This document shows positions 9,159 through 18,383 of a stretch of DNA of 64,000 bases, piece by piece. The translations under genes and the position numbers were made by a program. The DNA is taken from positions 248,001 to 312,000 of the forward strand of contig CAWIAX010000004.1 in the NCBI GenBank assembly GCA_963834305.1, read 5' to 3'. This DNA is from JACCXG01 sp963834305 (GTDB taxonomy: Bacteria > Acidobacteriota > Vicinamibacteria > Vicinamibacterales > 2-12-FULL-66-21). Numbering within the stretch: the first letter of the stretch is position 1; each line of letters starts with the position of its first letter. Below the pieces are notes generated by a model. That model worked only from the letters and a program-made list of their open reading frames with translations. It made no database searches and was not told the DNA's origin.

Positions 9159-9970
9159 CCGCCATGCACGACGAACACATGCTTGCCGCCCCCTACGTGC
9201 TTGGCGCGCTGGACACGGCGGAGCGCCGTGGCTTCGAAGCGCACCTCGCCGAGTGTGAGCTGTGCCGCGACGAGGTGCGCTCGCTGCGGCGCGTCGCCGA
9301 TGCGCTGGCGGTGTCGGTACCGGATCGAACCCCCGGCCCCGAGCTGCGGGCGCGCGTGCTCTCGTCGATCCTCGGGACGGCGGCGCCGCCGTCGCCCGCC
9401 GCCGTGCCGCACCTGCACGATCGTCCGGCCCCCCCGGCGTGGCTGCCGCTGGCCGCGATGCTGGCGCTGGCCGTCGGGCTGGGCGCCTATGCCTGGCAGC
9501 TTCACGGCCGCCTGTCCGCGCTCGAAGGACGGGTGGCGGACGCCGAGGGGCGCGCCGCGGTGGCCGAGAGCCAGGCCGCGGACGCGCGCCGCGAGGCGGG
9601 CGCTGCGCAGCTGGCGATGGCCGTCTTTGCCGCCCCCGACGTGGCGCGGATCGAGCTCGCCGGCCTCGAGCCGGCGCCCACCGCGTCAGCCCGGGCGCTC
9701 TGGAGCCGCGACCGCGGGATGGTCTTCACGACGGCCAACCTGCCGGTGCTGCCCGCGGGGCGCGTGTACCAGGTCTGGGTCCTGACCGCGACCACGCCGC
9801 CGCTCAGCGCCGGCCTGGTGCGTCCCGACGCGGGGGGGCGTGCGGCCACGGTCTTCAGCACGCCAGCCGACATCCCGCCACCAGTGGCGGTGGCGGTCAC
9901 CATCGAGCCCGAAGGCGGCGTTCCGTCGCCGACCGGCGACATGTATCTGATGGGCAAGCCCGCCAACTGA
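9155..9970 (+). CDS. Anti-sigma factor, RskA-like with zinc-binding anti-sigma domain
   Basis: 271 residues. The N-terminal anti-sigma domain contains the zinc motif H-x3-C-x2-C (HLAECELCRDE, about residues 29-39) after YVLGALDTAERRGFEAHL. One membrane segment lies at about residues 94-112 (WLPLAAMLALAVGLGAYAW), followed by a short coiled coil (EGRVADAEGRAAVAESQAAD). The C-terminal part matches RskA extracytoplasmic domains (GRVYQVWVLTATTPPLSAGL, VTIEPEGGVPSPTGDMYLMG). It should hold the upstream sigma factor at the membrane and release it on proteolysis or redox change. It overlaps that gene by 4 bases. Confidence 0.92.
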   Translation: MTAMHDEHMLAAPYVLGALDTAERRGFEAHLAECELCRDEVRSLRRVADALAVSVPDRTPGPELRARVLSSILGTAAPPSPAAVPHLHDRPAPPAWLPLAAMLALAVGLGAYAWQLHGRLSALEGRVADAEGRAAVAESQAADARREAGAAQLAMAVFAAPDVARIELAGLEPAPTASARALWSRDRGMVFTTANLPVLPAGRVYQVWVLTATTPPLSAGLVRPDAGGRAATVFSTPADIPPPVAVAVTIEPEGGVPSPTGDMYLMGKPAN

Positions 9971-9975
9971 GGATC

Positions 9976-10008
9976 GCCCGCCGCCGGTCGCGGGACCGGC
10001 TCGCGGGC
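9976..10008. terminator. Hairpin between convergent genes
   Basis: A two-part stem-loop sits in the 40-base gap between the anti-sigma gene and the convergent permease gene. GCCCGC (9976-9981) pairs with GCGGGC (10003-10008), and inside it CCGGTC (9984-9989) pairs with GACCGG (9994-9999) around a 4-base loop. No T-tract follows on either strand, so the terminator call rests on position and stem strength alone. Confidence 0.4.
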
Positions 10009-10010
10009 GC

Positions 10011-12440
10011 TCAGTCGCTGCCGAGCGCCGTGACCGGGTCGATCTTGGTCACGCGCCGCGCCGGGAGGAAGCTCGCCAGCAGGCTCGCGGTCCCCAGCGT
10101 GAGCACAACAGCCGCAAAGACCATCGCGTCGCGGGGACTCACGCGGTAGAGCACCGGCTGGAGGGCGCCGGATGCCGCCAGCGCCAGCCCCAGGCCGAGG
10201 GCGAGGCCGATCGCCAGCTGAATCACGCTCTTGCGCATGACCAGCAGCACCAGCTGCCGTCCCTGCGCCCCGAGCGCCGAGCGGACGCCCATCTCGCGCG
10301 TCCGCTGCGTCACGGCAAACGACATCACGCCGTAGAGGCCGGCGGCCGCGAGAAAGAGCGCGCAGAACCCGAACGCCATGAAGAACGTGCCGAAGACGGT
10401 GTAGAACCACGTCTGCCGGTCGATCACCCACCGCATCGTCCGCACGTCGTAGATGGCGAGGTCGGGGTCGAGCTCCATCACAGCGGTGCGCACGCTCGAG
10501 GTGATGCCGGCCGGATCGCCGTAGGTGCGCAGTGCCATCCGCACGCCGTTCTCGACGTCGCTCTGCGAAATCGGGATGTAGTAGCCGACCGGGCTGGCGT
10601 TGTTGTTGCCGATGCCCTGCATCAGCAGGTCCGGCACGACGCCGACGATCGTGAGCCATGGCTCGGTGGTGGTCGGTCGGATGCGCATGAACTGCCGGCC
10701 GATCGGATCGAGGCCGGCAAAGTGCGTCCGCGCGAACGACTGGTTGACGATCGCCACCGGCTGGCCCGCGGCGTCGTCGGCCGGCGTGAACTCGCGTCCG
10801 GCCAGCACCGTCGTCCGGAACGTCTCGAAGTAGCCGGCGGTGACGATCCCCTCGCGCGCCAGCGGGTAGTCGGTGTCCTGCTGGTAGGCCTGCCCCTCGA
10901 TCCGGACGGTGATGATGCCGTTGCCGGCCGCCGGCAGGCCGTCCGACAGCGCCGTGGACTGCACGCCGGGCACCGTCCGCAGCTTCGGCAGCAGCCGCTC
11001 GAAGAAGCGGATGCTGGCCGGCGAATCGGGATAGGCGCCGCGCGGCAGGTCGATGCGCGCGGTCAGGATGTCGTCGATCGCGAACGGCATGTCCAGGTTC
11101 CGCAGCTGGACGACGCTCTTGATCATCAGACCGGCGGCAATCAGCAGGCCGCACGACAGCGCGAGCTCGGCAACGACGAGGCCGCTGCTGAACCGGCCGA
11201 GCCGCGCGCTGGTGGAGGAGCGGCTGTCGTCCTTGAGCGCCGCCCCCGCGCTGACCCGCGCCGCGTGCATCGCCGGGAGCGCTCCCGCAAAGGCGCTGGC
11301 CAGCACGATCAGGCCGACCACGAAGAACAGCACGCGGTAGTCGAGGTCGAAGGTGATCCAGAACGGCGGCGGGTTGACGGACACCGCCTGCGTGAACCAG
11401 CGCATGCCGAACACGCTCAGCAGGATGCCGATGGCCCCCCCGGCGGTGGCCAGGACCAGTACTTCGGTGAGGTGCTGCCGGACCACGCGGTAGCGGCCGG
11501 CCCCGAGCGCCATCCGGACCGCCACTTCACGGCGCCGCAGCGACGCCCGCGCGACGAGCAGGTTCGAGACGTTGACGCAGGCGATGAGGAGCACGCCGAG
11601 CCCGGCGCCCAGCATGGTATAGAGCAGGCCGTAGACCTCGGGGCCGAGCACCGTCTTGGCGTAGGGCAGCACGTCGGCGCCGACGCCGCGGTTGGTGTCG
11701 GGGAACTCCCCTTCGAGCTGCGCCGCGATGGTCGTGGCCTGCGCGCGGGCCTGGTCGACGCTGGCGTCCGGCTTGAGCCGCGCGATGACCTGGTAGCTGC
11801 GGCCGCGGCCACGGGTCGTGGCCAGCGGATCGACCGGGAGCGGCATCCAGAGGGATTCACGGATGGGAAACGCGAACTTCTCCGGCATCACCCCGACCAC
11901 CGTCCGGTAGACGCCATTGGATCGGATGGACCGGCCGACGATGTCGGGCGCGCTGCCGTAGCGATCGCGCCACAGCTCGTGGCCGAGGATCACGATTGGC
12001 TCGGCGCCAGGCCGGTCGTCCCCCTCGCGGAAGCCGCGGCCCATGATCGGTGCCACGCCGAGCGTCTGGAAGGCCGCGACGGTGAGCTGGCCGGCGGAGA
12101 ACCGCTCGGGCCGGCCGTCGCCGGTGGCGAGATTGACAGGGGCGACGGTGAAGGCGCCAAGCCGTTCGAAGACGGTCTGGCGTGCCTCCCACACCGCCAG
12201 GTCGTGCTCGCTGACGGGCTGGCGTGGCTGGCTCTGGGCGAGCCGGGTGGATACGAGGGAGACGACGCGATCGGAGTCAGCGAACGGCAGCCCCTTGAAG
12301 AGGCCACCGTTCACCACGCAGAAGACGGTCGTGCTCAGCCCGATGCCGAGGCCGAGCGTGAGGATGGCCACCACCGACAGAGTCGGGTACTTGACGAGCA
12401 TCCGCGCGCCCGAACGGAGGTCGGCCAGCAGCTGAGCCAT
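10011..12440 (-). CDS. ADOP-type ABC transporter permease (MacB/FtsX-like)
   Basis: 809 residues, with the layout of the acidobacterial duplicated orphan permeases. N-terminal membrane helix after LRSGARMLVKYPTLSVVAIL (LGLGIGLSTTVFCVVNGGL), periplasmic MacB_PCD domain (about 50-240), three membrane helices with an FtsX domain (about 275-400, ACVNVSNLLVARASLRRREV), then a second periplasmic domain and second FtsX domain ending in ARRVTKIDPVTALGSD. No ATPase gene lies beside it, as is typical for this family, so its energy source and cargo are unknown. It follows the catalase gene on the same strand with a 49-base gap. Confidence 0.93.
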   Translation of the reverse strand: MAQLLADLRSGARMLVKYPTLSVVAILTLGLGIGLSTTVFCVVNGGLFKGLPFADSDRVVSLVSTRLAQSQPRQPVSEHDLAVWEARQTVFERLGAFTVAPVNLATGDGRPERFSAGQLTVAAFQTLGVAPIMGRGFREGDDRPGAEPIVILGHELWRDRYGSAPDIVGRSIRSNGVYRTVVGVMPEKFAFPIRESLWMPLPVDPLATTRGRGRSYQVIARLKPDASVDQARAQATTIAAQLEGEFPDTNRGVGADVLPYAKTVLGPEVYGLLYTMLGAGLGVLLIACVNVSNLLVARASLRRREVAVRMALGAGRYRVVRQHLTEVLVLATAGGAIGILLSVFGMRWFTQAVSVNPPPFWITFDLDYRVLFFVVGLIVLASAFAGALPAMHAARVSAGAALKDDSRSSTSARLGRFSSGLVVAELALSCGLLIAAGLMIKSVVQLRNLDMPFAIDDILTARIDLPRGAYPDSPASIRFFERLLPKLRTVPGVQSTALSDGLPAAGNGIITVRIEGQAYQQDTDYPLAREGIVTAGYFETFRTTVLAGREFTPADDAAGQPVAIVNQSFARTHFAGLDPIGRQFMRIRPTTTEPWLTIVGVVPDLLMQGIGNNNASPVGYYIPISQSDVENGVRMALRTYGDPAGITSSVRTAVMELDPDLAIYDVRTMRWVIDRQTWFYTVFGTFFMAFGFCALFLAAAGLYGVMSFAVTQRTREMGVRSALGAQGRQLVLLVMRKSVIQLAIGLALGLGLALAASGALQPVLYRVSPRDAMVFAAVVLTLGTASLLASFLPARRVTKIDPVTALGSD

Positions 12441-12489
12441 GTGGCGTTGTCACGCCAGTATGTCCAAACCGCCGAGCCGTGTCGAGCCG

Positions 12490-14148
12490 CTACTTCGCCA
12501 TTTCCATCGTCCGCATGCCGCCAAGCACTTCCGCGGCGGTCGCCTGGCGATTCTCGACCGAGCCGGTCCAGGTGCCCCAGGCTTTCGGGTCGAGGGTGTC
12601 CCCGTTCGCCCCGAGCGTCTGCAGCCGTCCGGTGTCTTCGGCGGTCAACACCTGGCCGTCGAGCGGGGCGAGCCCCTTCACGTCGGCCGCGGACAGGCCG
12701 ATGGCCTTGCCGACGCGGGTGCCGTAGTCGTCGTGCACCAGGAGGAGGTGCCACACCATCCGCTCCTGCACGTCGCGCTCGCACTGGCCGAGCAGGTCGC
12801 CGAGGTTCTTCACCAGGTCGTCGCGCTCCCAGGCGGGCATGGTGCAGTAGTGCGCGCGCGCCTGCGCGTAGTCGTTGCGGCGCTCGAGCACAGCCTGCGT
12901 CAGCCGGCCGTGGATCTCCGGCGGGTTGTTGGGGAGCCGCGGTCCGGCTTCCTGCAGCCCGCTGTGGAGGCTCGGCTCGAAGTTGATGTGCGGGTTCTGG
13001 CCCGGCGCGAGATCGACGCCGTGCGACAGCGTGCCGCCGCGCTGGTTGGTGGCCACCGGGCTCTTCGGCGCGTTCACCGGCAGCTGCAGGTAGTTGGTGC
13101 CCACCCGGTAACGCTGCGTGTCGGAGTACGAAAACGTCCGGCCGACGAGCATCTTGTCGTCCGAGAAATCGAGGCCGTCCACCAGCACGCCGGTGCCCAT
13201 GGCGATCTGCTCGTTCTCGTTGTGGTGATCCGCGACGTTGCGGTTGAGCGTCATCACGCCGGCGTGCCGCAGGGGGAACTTGTCTTCCGGCCAGATCTTG
13301 GTGTCGTCGAGCGGATCCCAGTCGAGCTCGGGATGGTCGTGGTCGTCCATGGTCTGGACGAGCAGGTCCCACCGCGGATATTCCTTGCGCTCGATCGCCT
13401 CGTAGAGGTCCTTCGACGCTGAGCCGAGGTCCTTGCCCTGCACCGCCTCGGCCTGCGCCGCGGTGAGGCTGGCGACGCCGCTCTGGGGGTGCCAGTGATA
13501 CTTCACGAGCACGGTCTCGCCGGCGGCGTTCACCATCTTGTAGGTGTTCACGCCGAAGCCCTGCTGGTGGCGGTAGCTGGCGGGGATGCCGCGCGGCCCG
13601 AACAGGAACGTCAGCATGTGCATCGATTCCGGCGTCTGGCTCATGAAGTCGAAGATCCGGTTCGGCTCCTGGCGGAACGTGACCGGATCGGGCTTGAGCG
13701 AATGGATGACGTCGGGAAATTTGATCGCGTCGCGGATGAAGAACACCGGGAGGTTGTTGCCGACGAGATCCCAGTTGCCGTCTTCGGTGTAGAACTTCAC
13801 CGCGAAGCCGCGCGGATCGCGGGCGGCCTCGGACGAGTCCCGGCCGCCGATGACGGTCGAGAACCGGATGGCGATCGGCGTCTTCTTGCCCTTCTCCTGG
13901 AAGAGCCTGGCGCGCGTGTATTTCGAGGCGGGCTCGTCGCCAATCCGGCCGGTGGCTTCGAACTCGCCGAAGCAGACGAAGCCGCGCGCATGGACGACGC
14001 GCTCGGGGATCCGCTCGCGGTCGAAGTGGCTGATCTTCTCGAGGAAATGATAGTTCTCGAGCGTCGCCGGGCCGCGTGCCCCGACGGTCCGCTGCGACTG
14101 GTTGTTCGTGACGGGATGGCCCTGCCTGGTCGTGAGTTTCTTCGCCAT
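12490..14148 (-). CDS. Monofunctional heme catalase
   Basis: 552 residues from the ATG at 14148 (MAKKLTTRQGHPVTNNQSQR). The open frame continues upstream to 14727 but that extension has no catalase similarity. Distal heme-side histidine H53 lies in ERIPERVVHARG, the conserved Asn in VGNNLPVFF near 131, and the proximal tyrosine Y341 in RTFSYSDTQRYRVG. The core is of normal length with an extra C-terminal stretch of about 60 residues. It converts hydrogen peroxide to water and oxygen; no signal peptide, so cytoplasmic. It is followed on the same strand by an ADOP permease. A peroxide-stress role is established for the family; regulation is not visible. Confidence 0.97.
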   Translation of the reverse strand: MAKKLTTRQGHPVTNNQSQRTVGARGPATLENYHFLEKISHFDRERIPERVVHARGFVCFGEFEATGRIGDEPASKYTRARLFQEKGKKTPIAIRFSTVIGGRDSSEAARDPRGFAVKFYTEDGNWDLVGNNLPVFFIRDAIKFPDVIHSLKPDPVTFRQEPNRIFDFMSQTPESMHMLTFLFGPRGIPASYRHQQGFGVNTYKMVNAAGETVLVKYHWHPQSGVASLTAAQAEAVQGKDLGSASKDLYEAIERKEYPRWDLLVQTMDDHDHPELDWDPLDDTKIWPEDKFPLRHAGVMTLNRNVADHHNENEQIAMGTGVLVDGLDFSDDKMLVGRTFSYSDTQRYRVGTNYLQLPVNAPKSPVATNQRGGTLSHGVDLAPGQNPHINFEPSLHSGLQEAGPRLPNNPPEIHGRLTQAVLERRNDYAQARAHYCTMPAWERDDLVKNLGDLLGQCERDVQERMVWHLLLVHDDYGTRVGKAIGLSAADVKGLAPLDGQVLTAEDTGRLQTLGANGDTLDPKAWGTWTGSVENRQATAAEVLGGMRTMEMAK

Positions 14149-14333
14149 TGTGCTGCTGCTCCGTTCGCGCGTGATTGGGTGCGATCGATCTTCGAGTCTA
14201 TGCCTGTCGGGGGGGGCGAGCCAACCCCGGCGTGGACGCGTGGCGGGCGCTGCGGTTGCGCCGCCGGATCGCGCAAATTCACGGCTGGGCTGGGCTCGGC
14301 TGGAGGTGCTCAGCCGGGTGGAGCTCGAGCTGC

Positions 14334-16472
14334 TCAGCCGGGCGGCGCACCAATCCTCACCGGCAGATCCCGGTTCGCGACCGCCACGTTGCCGCGGCTG
14401 TCGGCGGCGTAGACGCGCACGGTGTAGTCGCCCGGCGGCAGCTGCGTCGTGTCCCAGAACCCCTCCGCCGCCACGCCATCTTCGAACGTGTTCGTCACCG
14501 CGTAGAGGAATCGCGTGACGCGCCGGCCGTAGAAGGGAATGCCGCTGCCAGGGGCGAAGACCAGCCGCGCCGCAGCCGGATCCCAGGCCAGGCGATCGAA
14601 CCGGATGCGCATCCGGTCCTGACCGCCGCCAGGGAGCACCGGCGTGCCGTCGCGGGCCAGCACCTCGTAGCCCAGCGCATACACGCCCAGCCGCCGCCCG
14701 GGACGGTTGCCATCGGCCTGGTCCCACGCGTCCACCACGATGCGCACCCGGCCGTCGACGACGAGCCGGCCCCTGACGCGCTCGACCAGCGGCTCGCCGC
14801 TCTCGCCGACCAGCCGCACGCCGCCGCGCGCAATCGTCGGCGGTACGTGGTCCTCGAAGCCGGTGAGCCGGAACAGCAGCGGGTTGTATTCCTCCCCCGG
14901 CCAGCCGACGTTGAGGTGCACGTGGTTGAACGCGTTCACGGTGGCGACGGCGTCGCCGGTGCGGAAGCGGGCGCCGCGCCGGACGCGCATGCCCACGAGC
15001 CGGCCGCTGTCGTCGCGGGCGGCGACGAATTTCGAGGGGTCGATCGGGTCGCCGCGCCGCGTCCGCCCGGCCCGGATGTGGACGTAGGCGACGGCGCCGA
15101 TGCGGAGCGATTCGTTGAGTGTGCCGAAGTCGGCCGCGGCCACCGGGCTGGCCACGGTCCCGTCGCGCACCGCCAGCACGGGCGCCCCATCGTCCGCGCG
15201 GATGTCGATGCCGGCATGGAAGCGTTCAGACCCTTCGCCGCCGCGCGCTTCGCCGAGCGTGCCGGCGATCTCGTGCGGGCCCTCCATCGGCGCGACGGGC
15301 CAGAGCACCGGCAGGCGCGCGAACGCATCCGCGTCGAAGCGGGGCGCGATGCGGGGAGAAGACGGCAGCCCCATCTCGAGATCGGACGAGGCGGCGACGA
15401 GGCGGACCAGCGCGTTGCCGGCGTCGGCAACGACGAGCCGTCCGGCGCCGGCGATCGCCACGCCTGACGGACGCCGGAACCGCGCCTCGCGGCCGGGCCC
15501 GTCCCGGAAGCCAGGCATCCCGCCCGCCAGCGTCCGCACCCAGCCGTCCGCTGTCACCGCGCTGATCCGGCCTCGCTCGTCGGTGACGAACACCTCGCCG
15601 CCGGCCGCGACCGCCACGCCGAGCGGGCGGCCGAGCCCTTCGGGGAATGCCCAGACGGCGGTCGTGACCGTACCCGCCGGATCGATGATGCGCATCACGC
15701 CGTTGCCGGTATCGGCCACGTAGATGCGGCCGGCGCCATCGGCGGCCACGCCGCACGGTGTCTGGAACCGCGCGTCGGCCGCCGGCCCGTCGATCAGGCC
15801 AGGACCGGGACCGCCGGCAATGGTGGACACGGTGCCCGCGGCGTCGATCGCGCGGACGCGGTCGTTGTAGCTGTCGGCCACGAGGACACGCCCGGTGGCG
15901 TCCACCGCCACACCAACCGGTCCGTTGAAGCGTGCCTCGGCGGCAGGCCCGTCGCGGTACCCGGCGGTGCCGTCGCCGGCCAGCGTGCTGACGCGGCCGT
16001 CCGGCGTGATGCGGCGGATGGTGTTGTTGCCGGTGTCGGCAAGATAGATCGTCCCCTGGCCGTCCACGGCAAGTCCCGAAGGGGTGTCGAAGGCCGCGGC
16101 GGTCCCGTGGCCGTCCGCCATGCCGCGCCGGCCACCCGCCAGCGTGGACACGGCGCCGTTCGGCGAGATCTGTCGCAGCCGGTGGGAGTCGCCAGCGTCC
16201 GCGACATAGATCACGCCTCCGGGCCCGGCCGCGATGCCGAAGGGCTCGTTGAACCGGGAGGCCTCGGCCTGGCCGTCGCGCCACCCGGGCACGCCGTCGC
16301 CGGCCAGGACGGCAACCGTTGCCTCCCAGCGCGCCTCGATGGGGGGCGGCTGCAGCGGCCGCCACGACCACACCAGGGCGGCGGCGCCGGCCAGCACGAG
16401 GAGCCCGAGGGGCCAGAGGAGTTGCCGGGCCCGGCGCCGGTGGCGGACGGGGGAATCGTGGGCGCTGGTCAC
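14334..16472 (-). CDS. Membrane-anchored NHL-repeat propeller fused to an M23-type peptidase domain
   Basis: 712 residues. A single N-terminal membrane anchor (LLWPLGLLVLAGAAALVWSW, about 18-37). Then at least five or six NHL repeats to about residue 350, each with FNxPxGIAxxxxGxIYVADxxxxxIRxI patterns (for example ADTGNNTIRRITPDGRVSTL). From about 395 comes a LytM/M23-like domain holding both zinc motifs, H-x3-D in FHAGIDI (about 419) and HVH (about 517, NHVHLNVGWPGEEYNPLLFR), and the C-terminus is beta-rich, Ig-like. NHL propellers bind proteins or sugars; M23 domains cut or bind peptidoglycan. The fusion suggests a periplasmic wall-linked sensor or hydrolase. Whether the peptidase is active is unknown, although the metal ligands are kept. 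Confidence 0.82.
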   Translation of the reverse strand: MTSAHDSPVRHRRRARQLLWPLGLLVLAGAAALVWSWRPLQPPPIEARWEATVAVLAGDGVPGWRDGQAEASRFNEPFGIAAGPGGVIYVADAGDSHRLRQISPNGAVSTLAGGRRGMADGHGTAAAFDTPSGLAVDGQGTIYLADTGNNTIRRITPDGRVSTLAGDGTAGYRDGPAAEARFNGPVGVAVDATGRVLVADSYNDRVRAIDAAGTVSTIAGGPGPGLIDGPAADARFQTPCGVAADGAGRIYVADTGNGVMRIIDPAGTVTTAVWAFPEGLGRPLGVAVAAGGEVFVTDERGRISAVTADGWVRTLAGGMPGFRDGPGREARFRRPSGVAIAGAGRLVVADAGNALVRLVAASSDLEMGLPSSPRIAPRFDADAFARLPVLWPVAPMEGPHEIAGTLGEARGGEGSERFHAGIDIRADDGAPVLAVRDGTVASPVAAADFGTLNESLRIGAVAYVHIRAGRTRRGDPIDPSKFVAARDDSGRLVGMRVRRGARFRTGDAVATVNAFNHVHLNVGWPGEEYNPLLFRLTGFEDHVPPTIARGGVRLVGESGEPLVERVRGRLVVDGRVRIVVDAWDQADGNRPGRRLGVYALGYEVLARDGTPVLPGGGQDRMRIRFDRLAWDPAAARLVFAPGSGIPFYGRRVTRFLYAVTNTFEDGVAAEGFWDTTQLPPGDYTVRVYAADSRGNVAVANRDLPVRIGAPPG

Positions 16473-16764
16473 TCTACAGAGTGTGACGGATCGGCGCCGC
16501 CGCGACTGCGGCAGAGCGGGAACGGTTCAGATTCGCCAGGCGACTTCACGGCGATAAAAGTCGCCTCCACGGCGGACTTCCCTGGAATGAAATTGCAATT
16601 CTGGCCAAGATCGCGAACTTCCATGTGGGCACGGTGCTCGCGTAAGGATGCCTCCAATCACACAACTGATTTCCGGGTCTGTCATGCGATCACTACGATT
16701 ATTTCTCCCGAACGCCGCGCGGAGCGCTGAACGGCCCGAGCCGGCAAAAGACGACGGCGGCCTC

Positions 16765-17505
16765 ATGGCCTTTGCCTCGGAAACGGCACCGGAGGCAAGC
16801 GCCGCGAGCCCGGCGCCGCAGCCGCTCGACCGCCGCGCCCGCGCGATTATCGGGGTGCTCGGGCTGCTCGTGCTCCTTCAGGCCGTGCCCACCACGCTCT
16901 GGCTCAGGAACCAGATCCGGGCTGGCGCCGCCGGCGTCACCACGCTGGCCGCCGCGCCGGCGCCTCCCGCGCCCATCATGATGGCCGCCCCCTGCGAATC
17001 GGCGCCCGCGCCGGAGCCCGCCGCTGCCGCGTCCGCCGCCCCCGCCGCTCCCGTCCCGGCGCCCGCGCCGGCGCCTCCCCCGGCGATGGTCGCGGGCATG
17101 GTCTCGGTGGCGGCCCCCGTCCCGATGCAGGTCTACGCCAAGGGCAAGTTGATCGGCACGACGGAAGCCGAGACGTTCATGCTGCCCGTCGGCACACACG
17201 AGCTCGAATTCCGGAACGACGCCGTCGGGTACCGCGTCCGCCGCTCGGTCACCGTGCAGGCCGGCCGCACCAGCGCCACGAAGCTCGAGGCGCCCGCCGG
17301 CACGGTGCACGTCAACGCCGTGCCCTGGGCCGAGGTCTGGATCGACAACCAGCGCGTCGGCGAGACGCCGATCGGCAACATGTCGACCGCCATCGGCTCG
17401 CACGAGATCGTGTTCCGCCATCCCCAGCTCGGCGAGCGCCGGACGACGGTGCTCGTGACGTTGAAGGAACCGCTGCGCGTCAGCATGGATCTGAGGAAGA
17501 AATGA
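16765..17505 (+). CDS. Membrane-anchored PEGA-domain protein
   Basis: About 246 residues from the ATG at 16765 (MAFASETAPEA). In-frame ATGs at 16648 and 16684 exist, but that stretch is AT-richer and looks like leader DNA. A short cytoplasmic N-terminus is followed by one membrane segment (AIIGVLGLLVLLQAVPTTLW), a long Ala/Pro linker (PAPAPAPPPAM), then two PEGA-type beta repeats (VYAKGKLIGTTEAETFMLPV; VWIDNQRVGETPIGNMSTAI). PEGA domains are small surface-exposed beta modules in Acidobacteria and Planctomycetes. The stop overlaps the start of the TonB-like gene (ATGA), so the two are coupled and may work together in the envelope. Confidence 0.8.
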   Translation: MAFASETAPEASAASPAPQPLDRRARAIIGVLGLLVLLQAVPTTLWLRNQIRAGAAGVTTLAAAPAPPAPIMMAAPCESAPAPEPAAAASAAPAAPVPAPAPAPPPAMVAGMVSVAAPVPMQVYAKGKLIGTTEAETFMLPVGTHELEFRNDAVGYRVRRSVTVQAGRTSATKLEAPAGTVHVNAVPWAEVWIDNQRVGETPIGNMSTAIGSHEIVFRHPQLGERRTTVLVTLKEPLRVSMDLRKK

Positions 17506-18383
17506 GAACGCCGTCCTGTGTCCTCCTGTTCCTGATCGCCTCCGCGCTCGTTCCGGCCGCCTCGGCGCAGACCGCCGGCGCCCCGGCGCAGACCGCGCTC
17601 GAAGAGGCCAAGTCGCAGTACTCCGCGGCGGAATACGAGGCGGCGCTGTCGACGCTGACGAAAGCCGCCGAGATCCGCCCGGTCAACCGGGTCGAGCTCG
17701 AGCAGTACCGCGCCTTCTGCCTGATCGCGCTCGGCCGGCCGGACGACGCCGAGCGGGCGATTGCCGCGCTGGTCTCCGCCGACCCGATGTACGTGCCGTC
17801 AGAGAGCGTGGCCTCGCCGAAGGTCCTCACACTGGTCTCGGAGATGCGCAAGAAGGAGCTGCCGACCGTGGCGCGCCAGCTGCTCGACAATGGCCGGGTC
17901 GCCTTCAAGGAGAAGGATTTCGCGGAGGCGCAGCAGCACTTCGATCTGCTGCGCGAGGTGCTCGAGGACCCGGCCATGCATGGACGGCCCGAGACCGAAG
18001 ACCTGCGGCTGCTCGCCGACGGCTTTGCGGCGTTGACCGTCGCGGTCGCCGCGCCGGCCCCCGCTCCGGCGCCGGCGCCGGCCGCCGCGGCGCCGGTCCA
18101 GGCCGATACCCTCACCGAGGCGGTGGCGCTCGAACAGGAAGTGCCGGTCTGGATTCCCCCCAATCCCATCGCGGGCTCACGGGAATACTCCGGCGCGATC
18201 AAGGTGCTCATCGGCGCCGATGGCCGCGTGAAGTCCACCACGATCGAACGCCCGTCGCATCCGAGCTACGATGCGCGCCTCGTCCACATGTCGCGGCAGT
18301 GGCTCTACAAGCCGGCGACCCGCAACGGCGAAGCGATCGAGTCGGAAAAGGTCATCGCCGTGAAGCTGAGCCCGCGCGGCTGA
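17502..18383 (+). CDS. Secreted TPR-like protein with TonB C-terminal domain
   Basis: 293 residues. Sec signal (MRTPSCVLLFLIASALVPAA, cleavage near ASAQ). Then a helical, TPR-like part (EAKSQYSAAEYEAALSTLTK; LELEQYRAF-type repeats; ARQLLDNGRVAFKEKDFAEA), an Ala/Pro linker and a TonB C-terminal fold (EYSGAIKVLIGADGRVKSTT, ending RQWLYKPATRNGEAIESEKV). It lacks the N-terminal membrane helix of a true TonB, so it may partner the preceding anchored PEGA protein, to which it is translationally coupled, or simply use the fold for protein contacts in the periplasm. It ends one base before the convergent GDPD gene. Confidence 0.85.
   Translation: MRTPSCVLLFLIASALVPAASAQTAGAPAQTALEEAKSQYSAAEYEAALSTLTKAAEIRPVNRVELEQYRAFCLIALGRPDDAERAIAALVSADPMYVPSESVASPKVLTLVSEMRKKELPTVARQLLDNGRVAFKEKDFAEAQQHFDLLREVLEDPAMHGRPETEDLRLLADGFAALTVAVAAPAPAPAPAPAAAAPVQADTLTEAVALEQEVPVWIPPNPIAGSREYSGAIKVLIGADGRVKSTTIERPSHPSYDARLVHMSRQWLYKPATRNGEAIESEKVIAVKLSPRG

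Noticed and set aside
14149..14727. N-terminal extension of the catalase frame
   Set aside because: Low-complexity Arg/Ala/Gly sequence with no similarity; the ATG at 14148 begins the conserved catalase N-terminus.
15393..16400. Tandem DNA repeats in the NHL gene
   Set aside because: Similarity is at protein level (propeller blades) and the DNA copies have diverged.
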